DNA from: Pseudoflavonifractor sp050943825
GTDB taxonomy: Bacteria; Bacillota; Clostridia; Oscillospirales; Oscillospiraceae
Direction of reading: 5' to 3'
DNA: 64,000 bases
NCBI RefSeq assembly: GCF_050943825.1
Contig: NZ_JBMNPX010000009.1
Location: 1-64,000, forward strand
The position numbers and the translations under genes were made by a program. Numbering within the stretch: position 1 is the stretch's first letter; each line of letters begins with the position of its first letter. Below the pieces are notes generated by a model. The model had not been told where the DNA came from. It saw only the letters and a list, made by a program, of their open reading frames with translations, and searched no databases. Shown one piece after another: positions 43,111 through 51,743 of the stretch.

Positions 43111-45286
43111 ACTCTGCCTCCAGGCACAGCTGCAGGGCGCTGTAATCCCCCCGGCGCAGGGGCAGGGGATATCCGGCGTGCATCAGCACATCGCCCGGAT
43201 AGGTCTCCTCCCCGTTGACCCGGTAGCGCAGCTCCGGGTCCAGGCCCTTCAGCCGCAGGACGGCAAAGGGCGGCGCGGCACACAGGTCGCAGTTGACCAG
43301 AGAGACCAGGGCCCGACGCCGATCCGGGGACACGTGGGCCCAGGCGGCGTAGCCGTCCCCCCCGTCAGGTGGGCTGAGGCGGTAGTAGTCCCCCTGCTCC
43401 ACCAGATCCCAGCACGCCTTGTACTGCCGGATCTGCCGGGCAATGGTCTCCTTCTCCTCCTCCGTGCACCGGCTCAGATCCATCTCGTAGCCGAACACGC
43501 CGGACATGGCCACCACGCCCCGGGTCTCCAGCGGGGTGACCCGGCGGTTGATCTCGTTGGGCACGGCGGAGACATGGGCACCCATGGTACAGGCGGGATA
43601 GCAGAAGGAGGTGCCGTACTGAATGCTCAGGCGGTCGATGGCATCGGTGTTGTCGCTGCACCAGATCTGGGGCGTGTAGTAGAGCATGCCGCCGTCAAAC
43701 CGGCCGCCGCCGCCGCTGCACCCCTCAATGAGGATGTTGGGGTAGTCCTGATGGAAGCGCTCCAGCAGCTCATAGACGCCCAGGACGTAGCGGTGGTATA
43801 CCTCGCCCTGCCGCTCGGGGGACAGGGCGGACGACCAGACCTGGGTGAGGCTGCGGTTCATGTCCCACTTGAGGTAGGTAATGGGGGCGCTCTCCAGCAC
43901 CTTGCGCAGGTCGGCGTAGATGCGGTCCCGGACCTCCCGGCGGGTGAAGTCCAGCACCAGCTGGCTGCGGCCCCGGGTATAGCCCCGGCCGGGGGCGCAC
44001 AGCACCCAGTCCGGGTGCTCCCGGTAGAGCTGGCTGTCCTCGCTGATCATCTCGGGCTCAATCCACAGGCCAAACTGCATGCCCAGGGCGTTGATCTGTC
44101 CGGCCAGACCGGCCAGGCCGCCGGGCAGCTTCTCCTGGTTCACCCACCAGTCGCCCAGGCCGCCCAGGTCGTTGTTCCGGGTGCCGAACCAGCCGTCGTC
44201 CAGCACGAACAGCTCCACCCCCAGAGAGGCGGCCGCCCGGGCCAGTCTCATCAGCTTCTCGGCGTCAAAGTCAAAATAGGTGGCCTCCCAGCTGTTGACC
44301 AGCACGGGCTTGCGTCCGGTCCGGTTGCTGCGCAGCAGCCGCTCCCGGATGGCCCGGTGGAACTGGCGGCTCATCCCGGTGAGGCCCTGGGGGGAACAGA
44401 TCAGGGCCGCCTCAGGGGTGGTGAAGCCCTCTCCGGGCGCCAGCGTGTAGCGGAAGTGATAGGGATGAATCCCCATCACCAGACGGGTGTCCTCAAACTG
44501 GGTCCGCTCCGCCGCCGCCTCAAAATTGCCGCTGTACAGCAGCATGGCCCCGTAGCACAGCCCGTGGTCCTCTCCCGCGTCCCGCTCGCACAGCACCACA
44601 AAGGGGTTGTGCTGGTGGCTGGAGATGCCCCGGACGCTGCCCACGCTCTGGACTCCGGGGCGGAGGGCCCCGCGGTTCATGCCCCGCTCCATGGCGTGGC
44701 GGCCGTCAAAGGTGAGCATATCCAGGTCGGCCCGCTGGAAGTCCAGGCACAGGGAGGCCGCCCGGCACAGCGCCACGTTCCCCTCGCCCTTGTTCACCAC
44801 CCGCACAGCCCGGGTGATGAGGTCGTAGTCGGGGAACACACCGTAGTAGAGCTCCACCGCCACCTGGGCAGCGGCGTCCTCCAGGAAGAGCACCAGCGTC
44901 TCTCCCCCCTCCCCGTGGAAGGCGGGCAGGCCCTCCAGGGCATACTTCCCCTCCCGCTGCTCAAAACCGGTAAAGCGCAGGTCGGAGATATGGCTGCCGT
45001 CGGCCAGTTCCAGCTCCAGGGAGGGCAGGCGGAAATCGCCTGTGCCGCAGGTGGAGTACTCCTGGGGCAGGGTGTCCAGGGAGTAGGTCCGGCAGTGGCC
45101 GGCCTCACTGGGGTTGGGGGAGAAGCCCCGGTCCGCCTGGCGGATCAGGAAGGACATGTCGGCGCCCGTCACCCGGGGGCCGTAGTAGGTGTGCAGCAGC
45201 ACGCTGTACTGGTCTACCTTCATCTGGTAGGTGGTGCTGTTGGTATGCAGGGTAAAGGTACGATTTTCTTTATCGTAGACAATCAT
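43109..45286 (-). CDS. GH36 alpha-galactosidase
   Basis: 725 residues, no signal peptide, the full GH36 length. A beta-sandwich (1-~310) precedes the barrel with nucleophile Asp475 in YLKWDMNRS and acid/base Asp545 in WCSDNTDAIDR; the EGCSGGGGRFD loop is the sugar-binding signature. It removes alpha-1,6-galactose from raffinose, stachyose or melibiose in the cytoplasm, leaving sucrose for the amylosucrase-like enzyme. It lies 81 bp after the ABC permease gene on the same strand and is probably the last gene of that operon. Confidence 0.95.
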   Translation of the reverse strand: MIVYDKENRTFTLHTNSTTYQMKVDQYSVLLHTYYGPRVTGADMSFLIRQADRGFSPNPSEAGHCRTYSLDTLPQEYSTCGTGDFRLPSLELELADGSHISDLRFTGFEQREGKYALEGLPAFHGEGGETLVLFLEDAAAQVAVELYYGVFPDYDLITRAVRVVNKGEGNVALCRAASLCLDFQRADLDMLTFDGRHAMERGMNRGALRPGVQSVGSVRGISSHQHNPFVVLCERDAGEDHGLCYGAMLLYSGNFEAAAERTQFEDTRLVMGIHPYHFRYTLAPGEGFTTPEAALICSPQGLTGMSRQFHRAIRERLLRSNRTGRKPVLVNSWEATYFDFDAEKLMRLARAAASLGVELFVLDDGWFGTRNNDLGGLGDWWVNQEKLPGGLAGLAGQINALGMQFGLWIEPEMISEDSQLYREHPDWVLCAPGRGYTRGRSQLVLDFTRREVRDRIYADLRKVLESAPITYLKWDMNRSLTQVWSSALSPERQGEVYHRYVLGVYELLERFHQDYPNILIEGCSGGGGRFDGGMLYYTPQIWCSDNTDAIDRLSIQYGTSFCYPACTMGAHVSAVPNEINRRVTPLETRGVVAMSGVFGYEMDLSRCTEEEKETIARQIRQYKACWDLVEQGDYYRLSPPDGGDGYAAWAHVSPDRRRALVSLVNCDLCAAPPFAVLRLKGLDPELRYRVNGEETYPGDVLMHAGYPLPLRRGDYSALQLCLEAE

Positions 45287-45367
45287 GGAGAGACCCTCTC
45301 AGCAGAATAAAGTATAGTCGCGACAATTCTAATGGATTTCTCAGCCCGATGCAAGAGCCGCCCGGGG

Positions 45368-46207
45368 TTATTTTCCGCCGGTCATGGCCACGCCCTCGAT
45401 GAACTGTCTCTGGAAGAACAGATAGAGCACCACCATGGGGAGCATGGCCAGCAGGCTTCCCGCCATCAGCACGGGGAAGTTGGTGGAGAACTGTCCCCGC
45501 AGAGTGGCCAGGCCGGAGGACAGGGTCATCATCTTCAGGTCGGAGTTGACCACCAGGGGCCACATCAGGTCGCTGTACGCAAACACCGCGGTGAACACGC
45601 TCAGGGCTGCCACCGAGGAGGAGGTCAGCGGGAACATGACCTTGGTAAAGGTCTGCCACTGGTTACAGCCGTCCAGATAGGCGGCCTCGCCAATCTCGTT
45701 GGGGATGCCCATATAGGCCTGACGGAGGAAGAAGGTTCCGAAGGCGCTGACCAGACCGGGGAACACCAGGGCAAAGATGGTATTGGCCATGCCCAGCTTG
45801 GCCACCATCTGGTACTGGGGGATGATGAAGATCTGGCTGGGCAGCATCATCTGGACCAGGACGATGGTGAAGAGGATGTTCTTCCCTCTGAACTTCAGCT
45901 TGGCAAAGGCGTAGCCCGCCATGGAGCTGAAGACCACGGCGCACACCACCCGGAACAGGATCATCAGGGCGGTATTGACGTACAGGTTCAGGAAGGGCAG
46001 GCTTTTGACCGCCTCCACAAAGTTGTCCAGCATCAGCTGGGCGGGGAAAATGTCGGGGGGAATCTGCATGCTCTCGGCCACGGTCTTGGAGCTGGTGAGC
46101 ACCATCCACACGAAGGGGAAGATCATCACCACGGCGCCCAGGATCAGAAACAGATAGGTCAGCAGCGTGGAGGTCTTCCGTGCCCGTCCAATCGAACTCT
46201 TATTCAT
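45368..46207 (-). CDS. Sugar ABC importer permease (MalG/MsmG type)
   Basis: 279 residues, six membrane helices, with the ATPase-docking loop EAAYLDGCNQWQTFTKVMFPLTSS (EAA motif) of CUT1 importers. It forms the channel with the permease encoded 12 bp upstream. With the binding protein and alpha-galactosidase it fits uptake of raffinose-family oligosaccharides. No ATPase gene is in this cluster; CUT1 systems of Gram-positives often borrow a shared MsmK/MsmX-type ATPase. Confidence 0.94.
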   Translation of the reverse strand: MNKSSIGRARKTSTLLTYLFLILGAVVMIFPFVWMVLTSSKTVAESMQIPPDIFPAQLMLDNFVEAVKSLPFLNLYVNTALMILFRVVCAVVFSSMAGYAFAKLKFRGKNILFTIVLVQMMLPSQIFIIPQYQMVAKLGMANTIFALVFPGLVSAFGTFFLRQAYMGIPNEIGEAAYLDGCNQWQTFTKVMFPLTSSSVAALSVFTAVFAYSDLMWPLVVNSDLKMMTLSSGLATLRGQFSTNFPVLMAGSLLAMLPMVVLYLFFQRQFIEGVAMTGGK

Positions 46208-46219
46208 TGCACACCCTCC

Positions 46220-47125
46220 TTAAATCTCGTAGTTGACCCACTTCTTCTGGCCGACGAACTGGATGATGGTCACGATGCCGATGAGCAGTACGGTCCAGAT
46301 GACAATGGCGGAGCCGGAGCCGCGGCTGCCGGCCACGAAGGACTCGCGGTAGAACAGGTACATCAGGCTCTGCACGTCGGTGAGGGCCGGGTTGGTGTCC
46401 TCAACCATCATGTAGATGAGGTCATAGACCTTCAGAGAGGCCATCAGGCGCATGATGAGCACCACAAACAGGGTGGGCGAGACCATGGGCAGGGTGATGT
46501 GGAAGAACTGGGTCACCTTGCCGGCGCCGTCAATGGAGGCGGCCTCATAGTAGGACTTGGAGATATTCTGCAGGCCGGCCAGCAGCAGCACGGCGTCGTA
46601 GCCGATGGCGCTCCAGATGGCCACGATGGCGCAGGCGATCATAACCACCTTGGAGTCGGTGAGCCAGTTGATGTTGGTGCCCAGGATCTGGTTGAGGATG
46701 CCGTACTCACTGTTGAAGATCCAGCGCCACACCATGGTCACGGCGGCGGGGGCGCAGATCATGGGCAGGAAAAACACCGAGCGGAAAAAGCTCTTGCCCT
46801 TGATCTTGGCGTTGAGCAGGATGGCAACCAGCAGGGACAGAAACAGTCCGATAGGCACAGTCAGGATACAGAAATAGATGGTGTTCCAGGTGGCCTTCCA
46901 GAAGTCGGGATTCTGGAACATATTGATGTAGTTGTCCAGGCCGATGAACTTGTAGTGGCCGAAGCCCAGGTGCTCACAGAAGCTGGCGTAGAGCGTCTGG
47001 ATAAAGGGCCACACGTTCAGGATCAGCAGGCCGACAATGGTGGGCGCCACCATGATCCAGCCCCAGTTCTCTTCCCGCCGGGCAGCGGCGGAAAGCTTGG
47101 ATATCTTGGCGCGCATATGACTCAC
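46220..47125 (-). CDS. Sugar ABC importer permease (MalF/MsmF type)
   Basis: 301 residues, six helices after a basic start, EAA loop in YEAASIDGAGKVTQFFHITLPMVSP. The GTG at 47125 follows a GGGAGGGG site at good distance; an ATG three codons in is possible. Partner of the MalG-type permease; 16 bp after the binding-protein gene. Confidence 0.94.
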   Translation of the reverse strand: MSHMRAKISKLSAAARREENWGWIMVAPTIVGLLILNVWPFIQTLYASFCEHLGFGHYKFIGLDNYINMFQNPDFWKATWNTIYFCILTVPIGLFLSLLVAILLNAKIKGKSFFRSVFFLPMICAPAAVTMVWRWIFNSEYGILNQILGTNINWLTDSKVVMIACAIVAIWSAIGYDAVLLLAGLQNISKSYYEAASIDGAGKVTQFFHITLPMVSPTLFVVLIMRLMASLKVYDLIYMMVEDTNPALTDVQSLMYLFYRESFVAGSRGSGSAIVIWTVLLIGIVTIIQFVGQKKWVNYEI

Positions 47126-47141
47126 AACCTTCCCCTCCCTT

Positions 47142-48437
47142 TTAATTCTCCAGGGACGCCGCCGTGGCGGTATCCACTGCTTCCTGCATGCTGGCCAGAC
47201 CGGTGTCCAGATCCAGCTCGCCGCTGTAAATCTTCAGCAGCAGGTCGGAGACAGGACTCTTCCACTTGGGCCGGGCGGCGTTGTTCACGTTCTGAACACA
47301 GTAGTCGAACTGGTCGAAGCACACCTGGATGTTCAGCGGGTAGTCAAACTGCTCAAAGGCGGTTCTCCAGGTCTCCTCCAGGCCCAGGTAGGCAGGGATG
47401 GCCGCGCCGGACTCGCCCTGAATGCGCTGGGCCTCCTCGGTGCCGAAGAACTTGAGCACGTCCTTCACCACCTCCAGGTTCTTGCCCCGGGCAGCAGTGG
47501 AGTAGCACAGGCCGTTGGAGATGGTTGCCCGGCCGTCCCCGCTGGCGGGGTCAGGACACTTGGGCAGCACCGCGATATCCCACTTGCCCACCATGTCGGG
47601 GTAGTTGTTCATCTCAGCCAGAAGATTCCAGTTGCCCTCCAGGAACATGGCGCCCATCTCGGAGAAGAAGGCGGTGCCGGGGCTGGTCTCGGCAAAATAC
47701 TTCTGGTCCGGGCACCAGTCGTAGTCCTGCAGGCCGATATAGAACTCCATAGCCCGGGCGGTGGCGCTGTTGGTAAAGCCCGCGGCGGTCTTGTCCTCAT
47801 TGAGGATGTAGCCGCCGGCCTGGTAGACAAAGTTCCAGTAGCCCAGCTGCTCGTCGGCGTAGGCCATGTAGCCGTACTTGCCGGTGGCCTCGTAGATCTG
47901 CTCGGAGGCGGACACCAGGTCGTCCCAGGTCCAGTTCTCGTCGGGATAGGCCACCCCGGCCGCGTCGAACATCTCCTTGTTGTAGACCAGGCAGACATTG
48001 TCCTTGTCCTTGGGCACGCCGTAGAGCCGTCCGTCGCTGCCCATGGCGTTGCTCAGGGAGATGTCCGAGTAGTGCTCCGTGTAGTAGTCGGGGTCAACGT
48101 CATCGTAGAGGTCGGTGACGTCAGCCAGCATGCCGAAGTCCGAGTAGTACAGGATCTGGTTGGTGTGCATCCAGAAGATGTCCGGCATGGTGTTGCTCTC
48201 GGCAGCCGCCTCCAGCTTGGTCCAGTACTCACTCCAGCTGGTCACCTGTACCTCAATGACCACGTCGGGGTTCTGGGCAGTGTAGGCGTCGCACATGGCC
48301 TGCATGCCGTCGCGCTGGGCCACATCCCAGATCTGAAAGGTCAGGTGCGTCTTTCCGTCCGATTTGCCGCACCCGCTCAGTGGCAGCAGAAGCGCAAATG
48401 CCAGGACCGCTGCCAGTATACAGGATTTCCTTCTCAT
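47142..48437 (-). CDS. Sugar-binding lipoprotein of ABC importer
   Basis: 431 residues, family 1 extracellular solute-binding protein. Signal peptide with lipobox LPLSGC, so it is lipid-anchored outside. Typical segments: LTFQIWDVAQRDGMQAMCDAYTAQ, DIFWMHTNQILYYSDFG, YGVPKDKDN and MFLEGNWNLLAEM. It delivers oligosaccharide to the two permeases. First gene of the operon, with the promoter at 48500-48528. GH36 association points to raffinose/stachyose/melibiose; specificity is inferred from context. Confidence 0.93.
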   Translation of the reverse strand: MRRKSCILAAVLAFALLLPLSGCGKSDGKTHLTFQIWDVAQRDGMQAMCDAYTAQNPDVVIEVQVTSWSEYWTKLEAAAESNTMPDIFWMHTNQILYYSDFGMLADVTDLYDDVDPDYYTEHYSDISLSNAMGSDGRLYGVPKDKDNVCLVYNKEMFDAAGVAYPDENWTWDDLVSASEQIYEATGKYGYMAYADEQLGYWNFVYQAGGYILNEDKTAAGFTNSATARAMEFYIGLQDYDWCPDQKYFAETSPGTAFFSEMGAMFLEGNWNLLAEMNNYPDMVGKWDIAVLPKCPDPASGDGRATISNGLCYSTAARGKNLEVVKDVLKFFGTEEAQRIQGESGAAIPAYLGLEETWRTAFEQFDYPLNIQVCFDQFDYCVQNVNNAARPKWKSPVSDLLLKIYSGELDLDTGLASMQEAVDTATAASLEN

Positions 48438-48499
48438 AACTCCACTCCTCGCCGCATTTTCCCGCTCTTTCCTCTCAAAAGCAGGTTTTTATGAGAAAA

Positions 48500-48553
48500 A
48501 TATAATCCTTGGCCGCTTGTTTTGTAAATGGACTGGCATATTTGAAATATGCC
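48500..48553 (-). promoter_or_regulatory. Promoter and palindromic operator of the sugar ABC operon
   Basis: On the minus strand TTTACA (complement of 48523-48528), 17 bp, TTATAT (complement of 48500-48505). Six bases upstream of the -35 lies a 19-bp perfect palindrome, GGCATATTT-G-AAATATGCC (48535-48553). A palindrome just upstream of the -35 suits an activator such as the AraC-type protein at 42224. Confidence 0.65.
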
Positions 48554-48892
48554 CGGATGCCATATAAGTCCGATTTTATGCATGTCATATAGCATTTGGG
48601 TACATTTTTAGCATTTTCATTTAAGATACACATTTTTAACCGTCTATATTTGTGTATTTTAACATTCTTTCGGCGCTGCTTTTTCCGCATTTTTCCTACC
48701 ACTCGAAAACTGCTTTTTTGCCCATCGCCGCTATATAGCTTTATGTGCAATTCAGGCTCTACCGGCACCGGGCAGGCCTCCAATTCGGCACCGGCCGGGT
48801 GTTTTCCGGTATTGAATCCGCCGGGGCGACGTGATAGACTTTTCCTATCACCGGCGTCCGCCTCCCGGCAGGACGCGAAAGGAGTGTCCGCC
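48554..48892 (+). other. Leader region of the DUF624 gene
   Basis: An AT-rich first half gives way to a GC-rich second half. No gene is supported. A small stem (GTGATAG, 48831-48837, with 48845-48851) lies 41 bp before the DUF624 start. I find no clear promoter. Confidence 0.4.
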
Positions 48893-49561
48893 GTGTTTTT
48901 CTCCAAAGGTGCTCAGCCGCCCGCACCCGGCACGGATCAGGAGCCCCCGGAAAAAACCGGGCCTGCCCGCTTTTTTGAGATTCTTCAGTCGGATTCCGCC
49001 AACCTGCTGAAGGCAAATCTCCTCTTTGTGCTCACCTGCATTCCTCTGGTCACCATCCCCCCGTCTGTCTTTGCCATGAACCGTGTGGTCCGCCGCCTGG
49101 TGCTGGACCAGCCGGTGCACTGCCCCGCCGACTATTTCTCCGCCTTCTGGCAGCATCTGGGCCGCTCCTACGCCGCGTTCCTGATGGTCGCCCTGCTTCT
49201 GTTCTTCTCGGGCGGCGGCGCCCTGTTCTACCTCCGCCGGGCCGGGGCAAATCCCCTGCTGTTTCTGCCCTTTATGCTCTGCACCACCATCTTCCTTGTC
49301 ACCATGCTCTCCTCCACCTACTTTTACGGGCTGCTTGCCGACGGTTCCGACCTGCGCTCCGCCCTGCGCATGGCCCTGATTCTGGGCGTGGGGCGTCCCT
49401 TCCGCGCTCTTCTGGCCGCGCTCTTCTGCTACGGGTCTCTGGCAGTATGCGCCCTGGCCTTTCCGTTCAGTGCCGCGTATCTGCTGTTCATCGGCTTCTC
49501 CCTTCCCTGTCTGGTGGCCAACTTTTTCATCCGCACGGTACTCAGGCGGTACGCCTCCTGA
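48893..49561 (+). CDS. DUF624 (YesL-like) membrane protein
   Basis: 222 residues from GTG 48893 (AAAGGAG 8 nt upstream). After a Pro-rich start and RFFEILQSDSANLLKANLLFVLTCIPLVTIPPSVFAMN, the hallmark of DUF624, come four further membrane helices. YesL-type proteins often sit beside carbohydrate ABC importers of this class; their function is unknown, perhaps import assembly or regulation. Here it is divergent from the raffinose-type operon. A terminator follows. Confidence 0.85.
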   Translation: MFFSKGAQPPAPGTDQEPPEKTGPARFFEILQSDSANLLKANLLFVLTCIPLVTIPPSVFAMNRVVRRLVLDQPVHCPADYFSAFWQHLGRSYAAFLMVALLLFFSGGGALFYLRRAGANPLLFLPFMLCTTIFLVTMLSSTYFYGLLADGSDLRSALRMALILGVGRPFRALLAALFCYGSLAVCALAFPFSAAYLLFIGFSLPCLVANFFIRTVLRRYAS

Positions 49562-49582
49562 CCGCCCCCTCCTTCTGCAGAC

Positions 49583-49622
49583 AAAAACAGCCCCTGCCGC
49601 TTGTGCGGCAGGGGCTGTTTTT
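49583..49622. terminator. Bidirectional terminator, DUF624 / purine permease
   Basis: Stem arms 49583-49600 and 49605-49622 (core CAGCCCCTGCCGC), flanked by A5 and T6. Lies between convergent stops at 49561 and 49642. Confidence 0.9.
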
Positions 49623-49641
49623 TATGTACTTGTCTGATGGC

Positions 49642-51048
49642 TCAGTCCTCATCGGCGTCCTTGCTCTTAGGCAGGAACAGGCTGAGCAGCAGCGCCACCA
49701 CAAACACGCCGGCCACGGCATTGCCGTTGAAGATGTCGCCCACGGCGGAGGGGAACGCGCTGAAGAAGTTGCCGTCGGTCTGGGTCAGGCCCACGCCAAC
49801 GCAGAAGGACAGGGAGACGATGATCATGGTGCGGTCGTTGAACTTGCAGTCCTTGAGCATCTTGACGCCCTCATACAGGATGGAGCCGAACATCATCACG
49901 GTGCAGCCGCCCAGAACGGACTGGGGCAGGGAGTTGAAGAAGGCGCCCAGAGGCGGGAAGAGGGAGGCCAGAATCATAATCAGCGCGCCCATGAGGATGG
50001 TGAAGCGGTTGATCACGCCGGTCATGGTCACCAGGCCCACGTTCTGGCTGAAGGAGGTCAGGGGCAGGCAGCCGAAGCAGCCGGAGATGGTGCTGGAGAA
50101 GCCGTCCACGGCCAGGGAACCCTGGAGCTCCTCGATCTTCAGGTCGCGGTCCAGCGCGCCCTTACACACCGCAGTGGTGGCACCGGTAGTCTCCGCCGCC
50201 GAGACCAGGAAGACGATGGCGATGGTGAAGAAGGCGCCAAGGTCAAACACCGGCATGTGTCCGGTGAAGAACACGGGACGGGGCAGGCTGAAGAAGCCGA
50301 TCTCACCCACGGTCTTGCCGATGCCGGAGAAGTCCACCAGCGGCGCCACGTTGGCCAGGGTGAGAATGCCCGCCAGGATGTATCCGGCGATGAGGCCCAC
50401 CAGAATGTTCAGGTTCTTGTACACGCCCTTGAGCAGGTAGCGGGACACCAGGCAGACCAGCAGGGTGAACAGGCCTACCACCAGGTGATACCAGGAGCCG
50501 AAGTCGGCAGAGCCGCTGCCGCCGCCCCAGGAGTTCATGCCCACGGGCAGCAGGGACAGGCCGATGGCGATGACCACGCAGGAGGACACCACAGGGGTGA
50601 GGAAGCGCTTCCAGTACCGGGCGCTCAGGCCGACCAGGCCCTCAAAGATACCGCCCAGGATGACCGCGCCAATCATACCCTCATAGCCCAGATTTGGATT
50701 GGTGCAGATGATCAGAAGGCTTCCAAGGAAGGTGAAGCTGACGCCCATCACGATGGGCAGCTTGGAACCGATTTTCCAGACGGGATAGAGCTGCATGCAG
50801 GTGCCGATGCCGGCGGCAAACATGGCGCACTGGAGCAGGCGGGTGATCTCCACCGCAGTGAGGTGGTTTTCCGTCCCGCGCACCAGGGCGGCGCTGCACA
50901 CAATGAGCACCGGGGCAAGATTGGATACAAACATGGCCAGCACATGCTGCAGGCCGAAGGGAATCGCCTTGGACAGGGGAACACGCCCATTGAGTCGGTA
51001 GATGTTTTCCGAACTGACAGTCTTCACATTCGCTTCCTTGTTTTCCAT
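49642..51048 (-). CDS. NCS2-family xanthine/uracil permease
   Basis: 468 residues with ~14 membrane helices. Family signatures include PFGLQHVLAMFVSNLAPVLIV, the VSAAETTGATTAVCKGAL segment (conserved Glu of the substrate site), and PLTSFSQNVGLVTMTGVINR (the QN..G signature of purine transporters). Purine (xanthine or urate) specificity is inferred from the xanthine dehydrogenase genes just upstream on the same strand. It has a 188-bp leader with a long stem and may be transcribed separately. Confidence 0.92.
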   Translation of the reverse strand: MENKEANVKTVSSENIYRLNGRVPLSKAIPFGLQHVLAMFVSNLAPVLIVCSAALVRGTENHLTAVEITRLLQCAMFAAGIGTCMQLYPVWKIGSKLPIVMGVSFTFLGSLLIICTNPNLGYEGMIGAVILGGIFEGLVGLSARYWKRFLTPVVSSCVVIAIGLSLLPVGMNSWGGGSGSADFGSWYHLVVGLFTLLVCLVSRYLLKGVYKNLNILVGLIAGYILAGILTLANVAPLVDFSGIGKTVGEIGFFSLPRPVFFTGHMPVFDLGAFFTIAIVFLVSAAETTGATTAVCKGALDRDLKIEELQGSLAVDGFSSTISGCFGCLPLTSFSQNVGLVTMTGVINRFTILMGALIMILASLFPPLGAFFNSLPQSVLGGCTVMMFGSILYEGVKMLKDCKFNDRTMIIVSLSFCVGVGLTQTDGNFFSAFPSAVGDIFNGNAVAGVFVVALLLSLFLPKSKDADED

Positions 51049-51128
51049 TTCGCACCTCTCATCATCTAAATGCTAAATCATATTTTTCTTTACAAATAAC
51101 TATTTTTTAGCTAAAGGTGGTAGGAAAT

Positions 51129-51189
51129 CCCTCCGACTGGTCGTACACATCTCTCACAGTTTGGATTGGACACTGACACAGCCGGAGGG
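51129..51189 (-). promoter_or_regulatory. Structured leader or terminator stem before the purine permease
   Basis: Arms 51129-51139 and 51179-51189 pair with a single G-T wobble (CCCTCCG core) around a 39-nt loop. It lies 47 bp past the xdhC-type stop and ~80 bp before the permease start. It could end the dehydrogenase transcript or regulate the permease. It does not show the conserved core of the guanine riboswitch that often precedes such permeases. Confidence 0.4.
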
Positions 51190-51236
51190 CTCAACAATTG
51201 GCTAGGATATGGATTCAGGCGCTTTCTTCGGGGCAG

Positions 51237-51743
51237 TTATACCGCGTCCGCCTCGGCGTTCTTGCCAAGCCGGCGCAGCATGGTCTTTTTCACGGCGCGG
51301 AAGATGTTCTCATAGCCGGTGCAGCGGCACAGATGTCCGGACAGCATCTTCCGGATCTCATCGTCGGAGAACTCCCGGCCGGCGGCCAGCAGCTCCGCGG
51401 CGCTCATCACAAAGCCGGGGGTGCAGAAGCCGCACTGCACCGCGGCCTCGTCGATGAAGGCCTGCTGGATGTCGGAGATCTCGCCGTTGGGGCCAGCCAG
51501 GCCCTCCAGGGTCACAATCTCCTTGCCGTCGGCCCAGACGGCCAGATAGATACAGGAGTTGAAGGTCTCGCCGTTGATGAGCACGTTGCAGGCGCCGCAC
51601 TCGCCCACCTCGCACCCCTTCTTCACGCTGGTCAGGCGGAAGTCATTCCGAAGCATGTCGGTGAGAGAGGCCCGTACATCCACCATCTTCTCAACCTTTT
51701 TGCCGTTGATGGTGCAGGATACCAGCTTATACTGATTAGGCAT
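51237..51743 (-). CDS. xdhC: Xanthine dehydrogenase-type 2Fe-2S subunit
   Basis: 168 residues with both [2Fe-2S] centres: plant-type CEVGECGAC...C in the N-half and CGFCTPGF...LCRC in the helical C-half. The ATG at 51743 has GGAGGTGA just upstream and overlaps the FAD-subunit end by 8 nt. It relays electrons between the molybdenum and FAD subunits of the three-gene enzyme. Third gene of the operon. Confidence 0.95.
   Translation of the reverse strand: MPNQYKLVSCTINGKKVEKMVDVRASLTDMLRNDFRLTSVKKGCEVGECGACNVLINGETFNSCIYLAVWADGKEIVTLEGLAGPNGEISDIQQAFIDEAAVQCGFCTPGFVMSAAELLAAGREFSDDEIRKMLSGHLCRCTGYENIFRAVKKTMLRRLGKNAEADAV

Noticed and set aside
51049..51236. Guanine-type purine riboswitch before the permease
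   Set aside because: The three-way junction core and conserved loop bases are not present; only a single long stem is visible.
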